DNA of 64,000 nt. Origin: Pseudeuparius sepicola. Lineage: Eukaryota; Arthropoda; Insecta; Coleoptera; Anthribidae. The stretch lies in the NCBI GenBank assembly GCA_963920635.1, contig OY987307.1, forward strand, positions 18,491,735 through 18,555,734, in the 5' to 3' direction. This document shows, one piece after another, positions 46,139-57,539 of this stretch. How positions within the stretch are numbered: position 1 is the stretch's first letter; the number at the start of each line of letters is the position of its first letter. Under the pieces are notes generated by a model that was not told where the DNA came from, ran no database searches, and saw nothing but the letters and a program-made list of their open reading frames with translations. The position numbers were made by a program, and so were the translations under genes.

Positions 46139-47020
46139 GATACAACGACGTATTACTAACATTTAAATGGTAAAGTAGCAAGTAGCACCTTCAGAACACA
46201 CAAGATTTTTTCTATGTAGTGGGTGTTAAACTTCAGAGATGCTTTTGTCTATGACGTTGTTTATGTTTTGTATTTTTAATTCATTATCAGTTGTTAGATT
46301 GCCGAAAATACATTATATAATTAAAACTTACGGCGCCTTCTGATCTCAATAAACTTCCTTGCTAGCTTACTGAAGGTCGAGCAGATAGCACACTTAGATG
46401 ATATAAAGGCAATAAGGTGGCAGTGGCAAGAGTACGATACGAAGCACCAATCATTACCAAACGTGATCACTGCTTAAACTAATGGTGTCCGCATGAAATG
46501 CGTTAACTTTGAAACATGAAATATCTCAATACTATAAGATTTATATAGACATGAGCAATTTGTCTTTGCAACCATGGAACTGTATAAAATAAAGAAAACC
46601 ATTTCTAATAATAGGTAGGTAAAATGTTTAGTGAATGTAGACAAAAATCAAATATTATCTTCGTTCCTATAACAAGTGAAGCAGAGCTGCTTCTTTATGT
46701 TGCTTACTTACCTATCCAAAAATAATAGCAGTGCTCCCCCAACATCACACATCCCTGTCAATTGCAGATACATTTTTAAAATATTACAGTTATTAATAAT
46801 TAATTGAACTTCTTTGTGATAATCAATACTTCAAGTACTCCTAATAATCATATATTTCTTAAAACAGTTTATTGTGCCACAGCTTACAAGTGTTGCGGAA
46901 ATAACAGAAGATAGCAATTATTACAGTCTGTTTCGGAATAATCTGACTAAAATTGACATTATAACGTCCCAGTTAATATCAAATCAATGTTAAATATAAG
47001 ATTGACAAAACCAAATTTGT
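46139..47020. other. AT-rich spacer
   Basis: No gene or repeat pair recognised. Confidence 0.4.
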
Positions 47021-47024
47021 TTGA

Positions 47025-47112
47025 AGCCTAAATAGTAGTAATTGCCACCCCTCACCCACACAATCATGTGGTTGGTTCTGGGTTACTCCTAGTTTGGAGT
47101 ATTGTGTATATT
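47025..47112 (+). mobile_element. SINE 3' fragment
   Basis: AATAGTAGTAATTGCC through TTTGGAGTATTGTG matches the last 85 bp of the SINE family before its ATT tail. Confidence 0.75.
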
Positions 47113-48460
47113 CGTTAAAAATTACAAACAAATTAAAAATAATAAAATTAAAGATGATACTTATTCAAATTCTTTTCACATTATTTAATACTTGGGGAAT
47201 GATTAGCCAGGTTTTCTTGGAAGTTCTAATCCACAAAAATCTGCAATGTTATTAGGTCAGTTTAGATAAACACATTAGATTTGATACGTAATACACAAAA
47301 TATTTGTTCTCAAAAATATCATTATGTAAGTAACCGCAAAAGTCCTCGTCCTGTATGCAAAAAACGTGCTCTTTGAAATGGCACTGTCAAAAATTGAGGC
47401 AACGTCACATCTCCGACAACTATGACGTCACAAAACAAGTTTGTAAGTCAAAATGGTTGACGTATCCGAGCGATTTTTTTGCTGGTCCTGTAAAGATTTT
47501 CCAACCTTCACTACTCCCTCACTGTCTATAGTCTATAGGTGTAGGTAGTATGGGATTGAGAAACTAATAGAATTTCAAATAGCGGCATCAAATTTTTTTA
47601 CAGGGTTTTAAACGCACATTTAAATTTTGAAGATATCTACGTACTAAGTTGATGAGGTAATAAACCCAATATTAATCAATTGCAGCGTAATTAGACTTTA
47701 GTCAAGTTTCGCAAACTGTGGTAATTGGTCTCCCGAGAAAACTGTACTTATTATAGTGATGTGGCCGTGGCTTGTTGCAAATCTTTCAAAACATGTTTTC
47801 TAGGAAATAACCCGGGGTTACTGATAATATTTGTCTTCGTTTGATTGGGGTAGACACAAACCGCAAATTCTTAAAATTTCCTCTGTCGTGTAGATAACCC
47901 GCACTAGTTTTAAAAATATCTAGTTCAAACTTTGTTCTTCCCAACTGACTTCGCCTCCGAAAAATATTTTGTTTTATCGTTTTCAAAACAAACACATACA
48001 AATAAATAAAGAAAATAATAAACAAAAAATTATTCAATTTGTGCTTTTGCCAGATTTAAAACGTACACTTCCTGTATATGTGCAGGTCGGTATGTGAGAA
48101 ATTGGTGTATCAAATGATAAATGAAAATCCAGTGAGATATTTAATGGTAAAACGTTTACACGTAGTTACTCTAATAATAGGTAATAGGCTCCGGCCAAAA
48201 ATCCATACTTACACTCGGAAACAGTGTTGCTGGCATACTTGTAGAGAATTGCAAGTTTATGCCCAAAATATTCAATGTTTAAAGCAGCCTTAATCTTAAA
48301 AGAAAGCGTTGATATAACGTTTTTTTGTTCCTTTTAAGAAAAGTACAAAGAAATGCCACTATACAACCAGTCGAGGTAAATACATTTTCTAAATTGCCCT
48401 CCGTTATCGTTATAGCGACTTTTTTGCAACTAGAGTAGCATCATCTTTATACTAGACGAC
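47113..48460. other. AT-rich stretch, possible decayed upstream part of recombinase
   Basis: Short open frames at 47786-48037 (minus) and 48078-48293 (plus) show no motif I recognise. Confidence 0.35.
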
Positions 48461-48469
48461 ATTGTTTCG

Positions 48470-48620
48470 GCGTTCTTCTGCCTCGATACTCTCAGACAAT
48501 GGAGCAGATTTTTCAGCCATTAAACGGCTTGGTGGTTGGAAATCCATTGCTGTGGCAGAGGTTGCATTGTGAATTCTCTACAAAATAGAGTTGAAATTGC
48601 ACAAAAATCTTATGTAACTC
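48470..48620 (+). pseudogene. Tyrosine recombinase C-terminal fragment
   Basis: Reads LFRRSSASILSDNGADFSAI then KRLGGWKSIAVAE, and after one frameshift CIVNSLQNRVEIAQK. This is the H-x-x-R to final-Tyr block of the tyrosine recombinases found in Crypton/DIRS-like animal elements (usually HCFRRSSAT ... LKRHGGWKS ... AEGYI). The His before FRR and the catalytic Tyr are lost (Cys stands where Tyr is expected). Cut off on both sides. Confidence 0.75.
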
Positions 48621-48740
48621 TATTTTACCAGTGCCAGCGCCGAAATACCTTCTGTCCTAAATGATTTAAATCTAAATTTAAATTCAGAATGTCATACAAC
48701 TAATAATTCAAATGTATCTTCTATCAATTTTATTGAAATA

Positions 48741-49937
48741 TTTCTAACATAATTATAAATATTAATAAATCGAATGATGAAAATTAATGTGAATATTTAA
48801 ATTTGAAGTTATTAAATAAACAGTATTGTAACTAACTCTTACCAAAATTAACGCGTTCGCTACGCTGACGCGTTAGAATATCTCGAAGATTAACAGGTCT
48901 TATTAATACGTTTGTTGGTTAAATAACTATTATCTTGGGGGTTTGACATTATTGACCCTTGTCGAAAGGTTAAATTGCACAACATAGAAACCTTTTCTTC
49001 TGTCTGCAAAAATTAAAGAAATAATAGGGGGGTCCGAGTTTTCGCCTGAAAACCATGTAACGGGTGTCCAAACTCGACGCCCCAGGGTTTTATCACATAT
49101 CACATACCTGTATATTAACATATACCGCTTTTGGCCCTATTGCGCACGGCAAGGCGCAGGGAACGAAAAGAGATGAAATTCGCCTCCATTTTTAACCCTA
49201 TTTTTTCTGTGTATCGTGTGAGAAATGCGTTTTTAATTTTTAATCGCGATTTTTTCTTTTATATTTTGTACGGTTAATAGCTTTTCGTTTTTATATTTAC
49301 GAAATCCAAACATGACTGGCATACCGTTATTTGTGTATCGTGATCTCTCATCAAAAAAGCATGTCACGGTGACTTTTATGATTTTACCGGCGCCTTAAAA
49401 AAGTATAATGCAATTTCATTCATACTGTATAAAAAAATTAAACAAGGAATAAGGTAGCCACCATTCAAACTGTCAAAATAGGGTTAAAAATGGAGGCGAA
49501 TTTCACCTCTTTTCGTTCCCTGCGCCTTGCCGTGCGCAATAGGGCCAAAAGCGGTATATGTTAATATACAGGTATGTGATATGTGATAAAACCCTGGGGC
49601 GTCGAGTTTGGACACCCGTTACATGGTTTTCAGGCGAAAACTCGGACCCCCCTATTATTTCTTTAATTTTTGCAGACAGAAGAAAAGGTTTCTATGTTGT
49701 GCAATTTAACCTTCCGACAAGGGTCAATAATGTCAAACCCCAAGATAATAGTTATTTAACCAACAAACGTATTAATAAGGCCTGTTAATCTTCGAGATAT
49801 TCTAACGCGTCAGCGTAGCGAACGCGTTAATTTTGTTAAGAGTTAGTTACAATACTGTTTATTTAATAACTTCAAATTTAAATATTCATATTAATTTTCA
49901 TCATTCGATTTATTAATATTTATAATTATGTTAGAAA
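48741..49937. repeat. Near-perfect 1.2-kb inverted duplication
   Basis: Arms 48741-49206 and 49474-49937 (about 465 bp) face each other around a 267-bp loop with only scattered differences. Each arm contains AACGCGTTCGCTACGCTGAC and an open frame of 60-odd codons (48930-49121 minus, 49558-49788 plus) beginning MLIYRYVICDKTLGRRVW. CCTGGGGCGTCGAGTTTGG inside the arms is shared with the ends of the element at 60175-60712. No TA target ends were clear. Confidence 0.9.
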
Positions 49938-50540
49938 TAAAAAAAGGTTATTATTATTAAAAGTATTCAACGAAATAATTATACTAAGTAATGCAGCTAG
50001 TACATACGTCTAAAGGATTTAAGGTCAATTATCCATCATCCAAAACAAAGGACGGTAGATCATATGTTACGGTTCACCCTGTTTACAGGGTGACTCAGTC
50101 TTGATGTAAGTGTATGAAAATGTTAGGTAGGTATTTAAAAATATTTTCTTGTTTTTTATAAATAATTATTATTTATAATGTGGCTATTGTATAAGGTATA
50201 ATGTACAATAATACTGAATTATATTAGTTCAATTTATGTTGATTAAAATATTGTTTTGATTAAGTTGTATAATTTCTCAACCTAGTTAACTGCTTCGTTT
50301 CCCGAATGCAATAATTTAAAATTAAAACCAACAAAAATCTTGGACCTATGTTGTACTTTGAACTAAAATAATTTCCATTTTACACAAAACGACAACCAAG
50401 ACATTACATTATTTATGGAGCCCACCCGTATAAATTATTTCAAATTTCCCGCCTCATTTAGGGTTAAAAATGGCCGCCAAATTATTCCTCCTGTCGGACG
50501 TTTCTCTTGCGCGGTAGCGGTTGCTGTGCTATTATAGGTA
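49938..50540. other. AT-rich spacer
   Basis: A terminus-like ACCCTGTTTACAGGGTGA stands at about 50077; nothing else recognised. Confidence 0.4.
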
Positions 50541-50551
50541 TAATAATATGG

Positions 50552-52275
50552 TTATTATAGGCAAACCTGGACCGACACTAGACCGACACGTGTCGGTCCA
50601 GGGCAAACAAAAACAGAGAGTAAAAATTTGACTTGTGGGTTTCTTGTCGGACCACTCAAGCTTGCTTTTGGGCAAAAAAGATAGTTTTTAGGAATTTGGG
50701 AAATATACAGTGTGTCCCACTTAAGGACTGACCACCCCTGTAAAATTTTTATTTATGGCTCGATTTCCATAAACTTTTTTTTGTTGGACAGAGCTTCAAA
50801 AATGGCATTAAATTCAGGTACCTCGTGCCTTAAATTCATGGCCCACTGAGACGGTGTATTCAGCGTTGTTGGAAACCAAAACGTACCAATTTGCATTACC
50901 ATAGCTCTACAGGGTGTTTCAAAATTTTTAGTGTCCCACTTAATTAGTGACCACCCCTGTAAAATTTTTATTTTTAACACGATTTCATAAACTTTTTTTT
51001 TGTTGGATAGAGCTTCAATAATGGCATTAAATGCATAATTCAGGTGCCTCGTGCGTTACATTCATGGTCCACTGAGACGAAGTTCTGGTGCTGTATTCGA
51101 GAAGTATTATTAGGGACTTTTTTAGAGATTAATGCTAGATTTTTATTCAACGTTGTTGGAAACCCAAACATATTAATTTGCATTAAAAAATGGAGGACTA
51201 ATTGAAATGACTGGAATTTGAGTTTATGTTATGTTGTGTTGTTTATTCATGTAGGTATTTGATGATTGATGATTTGAATATGAGTTCCTCATGAATATTT
51301 TATTGACCAACTTACCAGAAATTAAGAAAATTAATTACAAATTAGTACGTTTTTGTTTGGAACCTCTCACTGCATATAAGAATCCGGCCTTACTTTTCCT
51401 TTTAATTTTTTTGGAACACCCTGTGGAGCTATGACAATGCAAATTGGTACGTTTGGGTTTTCAACAACGCTGAACAAGAAACCGGCATTAATTTTCCTCT
51501 AAAAAATCCCTAATAGTATGTCTCGAAATTTCAGCACTAAAACACCGTCTCAGTGGGCCATGAATTTAACGCACGAGGCACCTGAATTATGCGTTTGATG
51601 CCATTTTTGAAGCTCTATCTAACAAAAAAAAGTTTATGTAAATCGAGCTATAAATAAAAATTTTACGGGGGTGGTCAGCCCTTAAGTGTGGCAATAAAAA
51701 TTTTGAAACTCCCTGTAGAGTTACGGCAATGCAAATTGGTACGTTTGGGTTTCGAACAATGCTGAATAAGAGTCTGGCATTAATTTTCCTCTAAAAAATC
51801 CCTAATAGTACTTCTCGAAATTTCAGCACTAAAATACCGTCTCAGTGGGCCATGACTTTAACGCAAGAGGCGCCTGAATTATGTGTTTGTTGCAATTTTT
51901 GAAACACTATCCAACAAAAAAAGTTTATGAAAATCGAGCTATAAACAAAAATTTTACAGGGGTGGTCAGTCCTTAAGTGGGACACACTGTAGATAGGTTA
52001 TGACATCATCAAATATATTTTTCCCAGGACCATAATATACCTGTTTCTCTTTATATTTGGGAAGAGCACCTTTTTCTGATAAACTTTCGTAAATAATTTC
52101 TGTTCATATATTGTTTCAAAGTTATATGCGTATTATTTGTAAAAATTTGAAAAAGATGCCATGGTATTTTTTTTAATGAAAATCGAGTTAGCCATGACTC
52201 ATGAAGGTATATTTTTGACACAAACAATTGACAGATGCTCGGACAGATGTATTATGGAAGAAGTATTAAAATTTT
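50552..52275 (+). mobile_element. Relative of the 60175 element, split by an insertion
   Basis: 50552-50707 and 51990-52275 match 60213-60590 (GGTTATGACATCATCAAATA, TTAGCCATGACT, AACAATTGACAGATGC). The insert at 50708-51989 divides it. A palindrome (50567-50601, arm CTGGACCGACAC) has been added between two GGCAAAC repeats; the 60175 copy lacks it. Confidence 0.8.
50708..51989. mobile_element. Palindromic TA element with doubled arms
   Basis: TA at 50706-50707 and 51990-51991; ends CAGTGTGTCCCACTTAAGG and its exact complement. Each arm contains the same unit of about 230-250 bp twice in tandem (GTGTCCCACTTAA, GACCACCCCTGTAAAATTTT, AATTTGCATT), so the order is A-A-loop-A'-A'. The loop (about 51190-51415) keeps a KNGGLIE-like trace of a mariner C-terminus at 51180-51200. 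Confidence 0.85.
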
Positions 52276-52429
52276 ATTATTAGTTGTTATAAAGATATAA
52301 CTGTATGAATGCCTTTTTAAGAAAAATTGTTATTGGTGTTATTTTTCTATTAAATCATCAATATTCCGGGATGGAATTTTGTAAACAAGGTTTTTCAGAA
52401 AATTTCATAATAGAAACCTATAGAGTTTA

Positions 52430-52600
52430 TAAGGCCATTTATCCCAATCCATTTGTTTCCAAACTCATTATTTAGAAATTAGAAATTCTTTAACAATGTT
52501 GGCTTTGTGTGGTGGAGCTCTGTCGTGTTGAATCCGCGTGGTACTTCTTAAATGCAATGGCACATTTTCCATGAGAACTGGCCACTCTTATTGCAAAAAG
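52430..52600 (-). pseudogene. Mariner-like transposase fragment
   Basis: On the minus strand PLHLRSTTRIQHDRAPPHKA continues to NIVKEFL, the block around the second catalytic Asp of mariner-type transposases (usually FQHDGAPAH). Frameshifted outside this block. Confidence 0.75.
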
Positions 52601-52792
52601 TAGAGATTATATTCGTGTAATACAAAATACAAAGTATATATACTGAATCAGATTAACCTTGGCTTGATCGGGTATCCATGGAAAACAATTGAGAGTTGAT
52701 AATTTATTATTCTTACCTGTCATAATTGAAATATCTTCTCTTGACATTTAATAATTGTATCCAGTCATTGAACATATCATAAAACTTCAATA

Positions 52793-53105
52793 ATGGTAAC
52801 ACACAATGAAAAAGTTGATATGTTATTAGTCTATGGAGAAGCTATGAAAAAAAACTGCTAGAAGAGCCGTTAGAATTTACAGGGAGAAATATCCTGAACG
52901 TCACGTTCCTGATCACAAAATGTTTATTCGATTAGAAGAACCAAAATGCATTTTCTACCCACAAAGGCACAACAATTAGAAGAATAGTTCGCAACAATGA
53001 TGCAACAGTCCAAGTGTTACAATATTTTGAAGATTACCCGAGAAACTCAATTAGACAAGCTAGTAGATAATTAAATTTGAAGAATTATGAAAGAAAATAA
53101 ATATG
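52793..53105 (+). pseudogene. DUF4817 helix-turn-helix relic of a mariner-like transposase
   Basis: MVTHNEKVDMLLVYGEAMKK, then after a frameshift RRAVRIYREKYPERHVPDHK and MFIRLEE. After further breaks it reads RRIVRNNDATVQVLQYFEDY and PRNSIRQ. This is the N-terminal domain (DUF4817) common on insect mariner-type transposases. It is separate from, and opposite in strand to, the fragment at 52430. Confidence 0.75.
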
Positions 53106-53339
53106 ATGACTTTAAATTACATTACCTAGAAGATTCGGGACAGGCAAATTAAGAAAAAAGGCTTGACTATATTGCTAAAATCATGGTGGTGACCGAGATT
53201 GTTGACAAGCTTACGAGGGGTGTCTCACTCAGGTAATCATATACATTGCCCAGAAATCACAGGCATTCGGAAGAAATCATAACTAATAAGAAGAAATCAC
53301 AGGTAATCAGTCGAACTCTTTATCAAAAAATGATTTGAT

Positions 53340-53460
53340 ACGGGTTTATCTATTGTTAGAGATAACTATATATGGTTTCAATTGTGAGAACAAAAGGAAC
53401 CTGAAAAACCCATAATATATAAGGTGTGTCAAAAATCCGACCAAGTGATGCCGGAATATT
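53340..53460 (+). mobile_element. Fragment of the 61830 foldback family
   Basis: ACTATATATGGTTTCAATTG, GAGAACAAAAGGAAC and CAAGTGATGC correspond in order to 62320-62410. Confidence 0.6.
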
Positions 53461-53562
53461 CCCAATCATTTTGTTTCGCATAATTAAAAATTATGCGAGA
53501 CCTGAATTCGGTAATCATTTCCAATGGTGTCACCAACGCCCGATTTTCTTCAAATTTTGGCT

Positions 53563-54064
53563 ACCCCCTATTTTCGAGGTCTCTGAACACGAATCTGGCC
53601 TTGGTTTTTCCCAGTCGGACGTATTTTCCGAGAAAATTTCCTTTTGACACCCCGAATTTCCGACAATATTTGTGGTTATAATTAAGAAGAGTTCTTTCTG
53701 TACGCGGCTTAAACTATTCACCACACTATTTTACACCTTTTGTAACATCGAAACTTCGCGAAAATACGCGGAAAACCCGAAATTTCGAAAGATTAATGCC
53801 TTGTTTACGTACTCTATTTTCGCCAGACTCTATTTTCGCGGGTTTTCGCGAAGTTTCGATGTTGCAAAAGGTGCAAAGTAGTGTTGTGTTTAGTTTTAGC
53901 TGCGTACAGTAAAAATTCATCCCGATTACAATCACAAATATCGCCATGTAATACAGGGTGTGAAAAGGAAATTTGAAAATTCATTTTCACGGAAACTACG
54001 TCCGACCGGAAAAAACCAAGGCTAGATTCGTGTTCAGGGATCTCGAAAATACGTTCCACCTATT
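53563..54064. mobile_element. Palindromic element, about 500 bp
   Basis: CTATTTTCGAGGTCTCTGAA and its near complement (TTCAGGGATCTCGAAAATA) bound arms that meet near 53810, with AACATCGAAACTTCGCGAAA and TTTCGCGAAGTTTCGATGTT near the centre. An internal ATACAGGGTGTGAAAAGG lies in the right arm only. Confidence 0.75.
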
Positions 54065-54335
54065 TTAGTGAACATAACTTAGGTTATCTGTAAAATAGAT
54101 TTACTTTAAACAATTTTTGTTACTTTTCTTAAACTAAAATAGATGGAACATTGCTTTCTAAAGTTTTGTTTAGATACTCTACACCTACAACCACAGTTAT
54201 AACACTTAAAGATAAATAATGTGAAAAAACAACGTTCCATCTATTTTAATAAACATAACTTGGCTTAAAGCTTTAAAATAGATTTGTTTCAAGCAATTTT
54301 TACTCGTTTTAATAAACTAAAATGGGTGGAACATT
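54050..54335. repeat. Two tandem palindromic units
   Basis: GTTCCACCTATTTTAGTGAA ... CTAAAATAGATGGAAC at 54052-54152 is repeated with small changes at 54234-54334. Confidence 0.7.
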
Positions 54336-54432
54336 GTTATTTTCATAATTTTATTTAGATACTTGTATAAAAAATAAAAATTAATTACCTACTTTTAAAA
54401 AAATTTAGGAGAAATTTTCTTAGAATCTCCCA

Positions 54433-54540
54433 CGTGCTTGAATTAATTGCTGGAATTTTTTTCTCATTCACGAATGTTTTGAAAAATTTTAAAACATTCG
54501 TGAACTCGAAAAATTTTTTGGCAATAATTCAAGCACTATA
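54433..54540. repeat. Hairpin repeat, about 105 bp
   Basis: GTGCTTGAATTAATTGC against GCAATAATTCAAGCAC, and CACGAATGTTTTGAAAA against ATTTTAAAACATTCGTG. Confidence 0.8.
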
Positions 54541-54744
54541 TAGAGAGATTAGGTACAAATGAAAAAATACAAATGCAATTTTTTTTGACAGATGTTATTC
54601 AAATTTATAAACAGATGTGTGTCAATCTAATAACTCAAAAATTTAGCCGGTTTTTTTTCCCGAGGGTAGGTCACAACAAAAAAACTCTTATTTTGGCGCC
54701 AATGATGTCGTAACCTAATAATGTCTTTGTTTTGGCGCGAAGTC

Positions 54745-55050
54745 TTTCAAGGCCTACTACCAATTTTTTTCTAGTAAAAAAAAAGACGAAAATCATTTAG
54801 CGATTTGTTTATTTAAAACCTGACACCACAGCGTTAATCAGGACACCCAACCCACCATTTGAATAAAAAATATACAGCGAGTTTCATTCTGCAGGTTGTC
54901 CAAGTTGAGCAAAATGGGAATTTCAAAGGGATCTGGCAAGTCAAGTGTGCCATGGAATCCCCTCAAAATAGTTGAAGTGTTGGTGTGCATGCAGTACAAA
55001 AATATACAGGGTATTTTTCTTTGGGCCATTTCCAAAAAATTCAATATTTT
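54745..55050. mobile_element. One-arm copy of the 31516 family
   Basis: AAGGCCTACTA, TTTCTAGTAAAAAAAAAGAC, GCGTTAATCAGGACACCC and ATATACAGCGAGTTTCATTC follow the order of 31650-31990. The second arm is absent. Confidence 0.75.
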
Positions 55051-55119
55051 TTGAATGGAGACAAATGAAATAATGAAAATTATTACATTGTCGGAAATTT
55101 CTTTGCGGCACAAACATGT

Positions 55120-55282
55120 CCATTTAATTTTTAATGGGGTTTTTCGCTACAGAAACCTGAAACAAACTGATTAAAGGACAATGCTTTTTTCAAAGCGTCA
55201 GAGCTTATCAAGCAGTGGTTTTTCCTGGCAATTTGAAAACTTGTCCTTTAATCACTTTGTTTCTCTAAAAATTAAATGGATT
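55120..55282. repeat. Foldback MITE, about 160 bp
   Basis: CCATTTAATTTTTAA and AAACTGATTAAAGGACAA face TTGTCCTTTAATCACTTT and AAAAATTAAATGG. Confidence 0.75.
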
Positions 55283-55891
55283 AACATAAGTGATGTGTAA
55301 GTAGAGATTGCATTGGCGATTGTTTTTAAGACAAATCAAATTAACTCTCAAATAAACGAGAATTTTATATCTGCTCATTGGCTTATAAGAAAATCAAAAC
55401 AAAGCGACGTCACAGTATTCAAAGTCAAACGAGATAATGCGAGTTCGTAGAAGCCTTTATCAATGTTCAATAATTTGTTGTCCAATAATCTATCAGTTCG
55501 CACCGAAAAAAATATCTCGGAGATTTAAAGTCTAGTCTAGACTTTTAACCTCAATACAATGTTTATTTTGTAGTATCATAATTACCTAAATGATTTAGAT
55601 AATGCGTTTCTCCGTTCATTGCTGTTTCCGGAACGTGATATAAGCTATACAAGTTATAAGTTATTTCTACGGGGCAGTTGTTTAATGAATGAAAATAATT
55701 TTAAAAATATCTATTATGGTTATCTATAATTAAGCTGAGGAACTAGAATTAGAGGCGAGATAAGGGACAAATTATCTACTAGGGATAAGCAGGCAGGTAC
55801 AAATATGATTACGCAAGACTAGATTACCTAACAGGAATACCTTACTAGTTGGAGTAAGTCCGGGGAAAGAAGTCCAAACAGTCACTTTACA
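55283..55891. other. AT-rich spacer
   Basis: No gene or repeat pair recognised. Confidence 0.4.
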
Positions 55892-55893
55892 TA

Positions 55894-57206
55894 CAGGGTG
55901 GCTCATTATAAATTGACACCTCCCTTAACTTGTTAGTTTTTGAGGTTAGAAAAAAAGTTTTTTTTTATAAAAGTTTTAGATACTAATACAAAGTTCTTTG
56001 TGACGCTATTAGACCTTATACAGTGTGTTCTAGAAAGCTATGGCAAACATAACTTATGTTTTTTTAAATGGAACACCTTATACATTTTCGGATTATTGAA
56101 TTCTACAAATTTTTCTGATGCCAACGAAGTATATATTTTATATGTTCGCTCCAACTGTTCGTTCAGAACTGAGCCTTTTTTGTGAGGGATTTCTCCTTGG
56201 GCCATAGGTTGCCATGGAAGGCAAATGCCAAATTATAGTAATAATTATTGACAGTTTGCAAGTATATTCACACTTTGGAAAACAAAATGGGCTATTTTAA
56301 GATCTCAGAGAAAAATGAAAAAGGGGAATTGAGAGAAATCAGAAATTTTAAATAGCCAATAAACTTCATGAGATTTATTGTATGAAATTTAATTTTTATT
56401 GGAAACGACAATTACATTTAGAAAAAGGATATAAGTATTATAAATGCTCCACATGGCCTCCATCTTGCTCAATGCATTTACTTATTGCTATTTGCTACTA
56501 ACTTTCTGTTTATGGAGTCAACGATAAAATTGCTGTGTTCAGTATTTAATATGTGGATTTCATCGCGAATTCTACACCTTTCAGTGTTTCTACATTTCCC
56601 GGTCGGTCAAAATAAATTTTGTTTCTTAAATAACCCCATAAAAAATATATAAATATCGATAAAAATATACCCTTTTACTAAACGTTATTGTAGTTTTGAA
56701 TAAAAATTAAATGTCAAGCAATAAATCTGACGAAGTTTATTAACTCTGTTACTATTTAAATTTTCTCATTTCTCTCAATTTCCCTTCTTAATTTTTCCCT
56801 GAAATTTTAAAATAGCCCATTTTGTTTTCCAAAGCGCGAATATACTTGTATACTGTCAATAATATTATTACAATTATTTGGCATTTGTCTTCCATGGCAC
56901 CCAAGGAGTAATCCCCATAAAAAGGGCTTAGTTATGAACGAACGGTAGGAGTGAACATATAACATAATATATACTTCGTTGGAATCAGAAAAATGCGTAG
57001 AATTCAATAATTCAAAAATATACAAGGTGTCCATTTAAAAAACATAAGTTATGTCTGCCACGGCTGTGTAGAACACACTGTATAAGGTCCAATAGCGTCA
57101 CAAAAAACTTTGTATTAGTATCTAAAACTTTTGCAAAAACTTTTTTTTCTAACCTCAAAAACTAACAAGTTAAGGAGGGTGTCAATTTATAGCGCGAGCC
57201 ACCCTG
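55894..57206. mobile_element. Mariner-type foldback element 2
   Basis: TA at 55892-55893 and 57207-57208; ends CAGGGTGGCTCATTATAAAT and its near complement CAGGGTGGCTCGCGCTATAA. Arms of about 450 bp enclose a loop with a transposase C-terminal stub on the minus strand whose stop faces the left arm. A one-arm copy is at 20836-20996. Confidence 0.88.
56438..56646 (-). pseudogene. Mariner-like transposase, C-terminal stub
   Basis: Minus strand: FLWGYLRNKIYFDRPGNVET, an interior with stops, then KCIEQDGGHVEHL and a stop. FLWGYL follows the third catalytic Asp in the family and CIE-GGH-EHL is its usual end, so this is the last 65-70 residues. All three catalytic acids are absent. Confidence 0.8.
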
Positions 57207-57535
57207 TACAGGTAGTTGTTAACCTCAATCACAATATTTTAGTACAAAATACAGGGTGTTTCCCGAGGTGTTTCCTAACCTCGGCTAATTTTAAGACGAA
57301 AATGTGGTATATATTTTTTTTCGAATGTGGCTTCGTTTTCGAAATAGAGTGTTGAAAAAATAAAATTTTATGCGTTTTCTTTTTATTATTAATTAGTGGC
57401 AAACGCTATTCCAGTGATATTTGGTACAACATAATAAGGGGTTTGCGTACTTTACTCTGTGTCCATTTTAAACTTTTCAAATAGTTCATTGGCGGAGATC
57501 CGGGTAACGAGAGAACTGTAATCGGAAGTGAAGTG
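57207..57535. other. Spacer with terminus-like motifs
   Basis: ATACAGGGTGTTTCCCGAGG at 57249 looks like the end of another TA element; its partner was not found. Confidence 0.4.
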
Positions 57536-57539
57536 TCAT

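Noticed and set aside
51177..51222. KNGGLIE trace as a full mariner C-terminus
   Set aside because: Only about seven residues fit; too short to call a gene, so it is mentioned only as a trace in the foldback.
53493..54059. Overlapping small frames on both strands
   Set aside because: They are mirror images created by the palindrome at 53563-54064.
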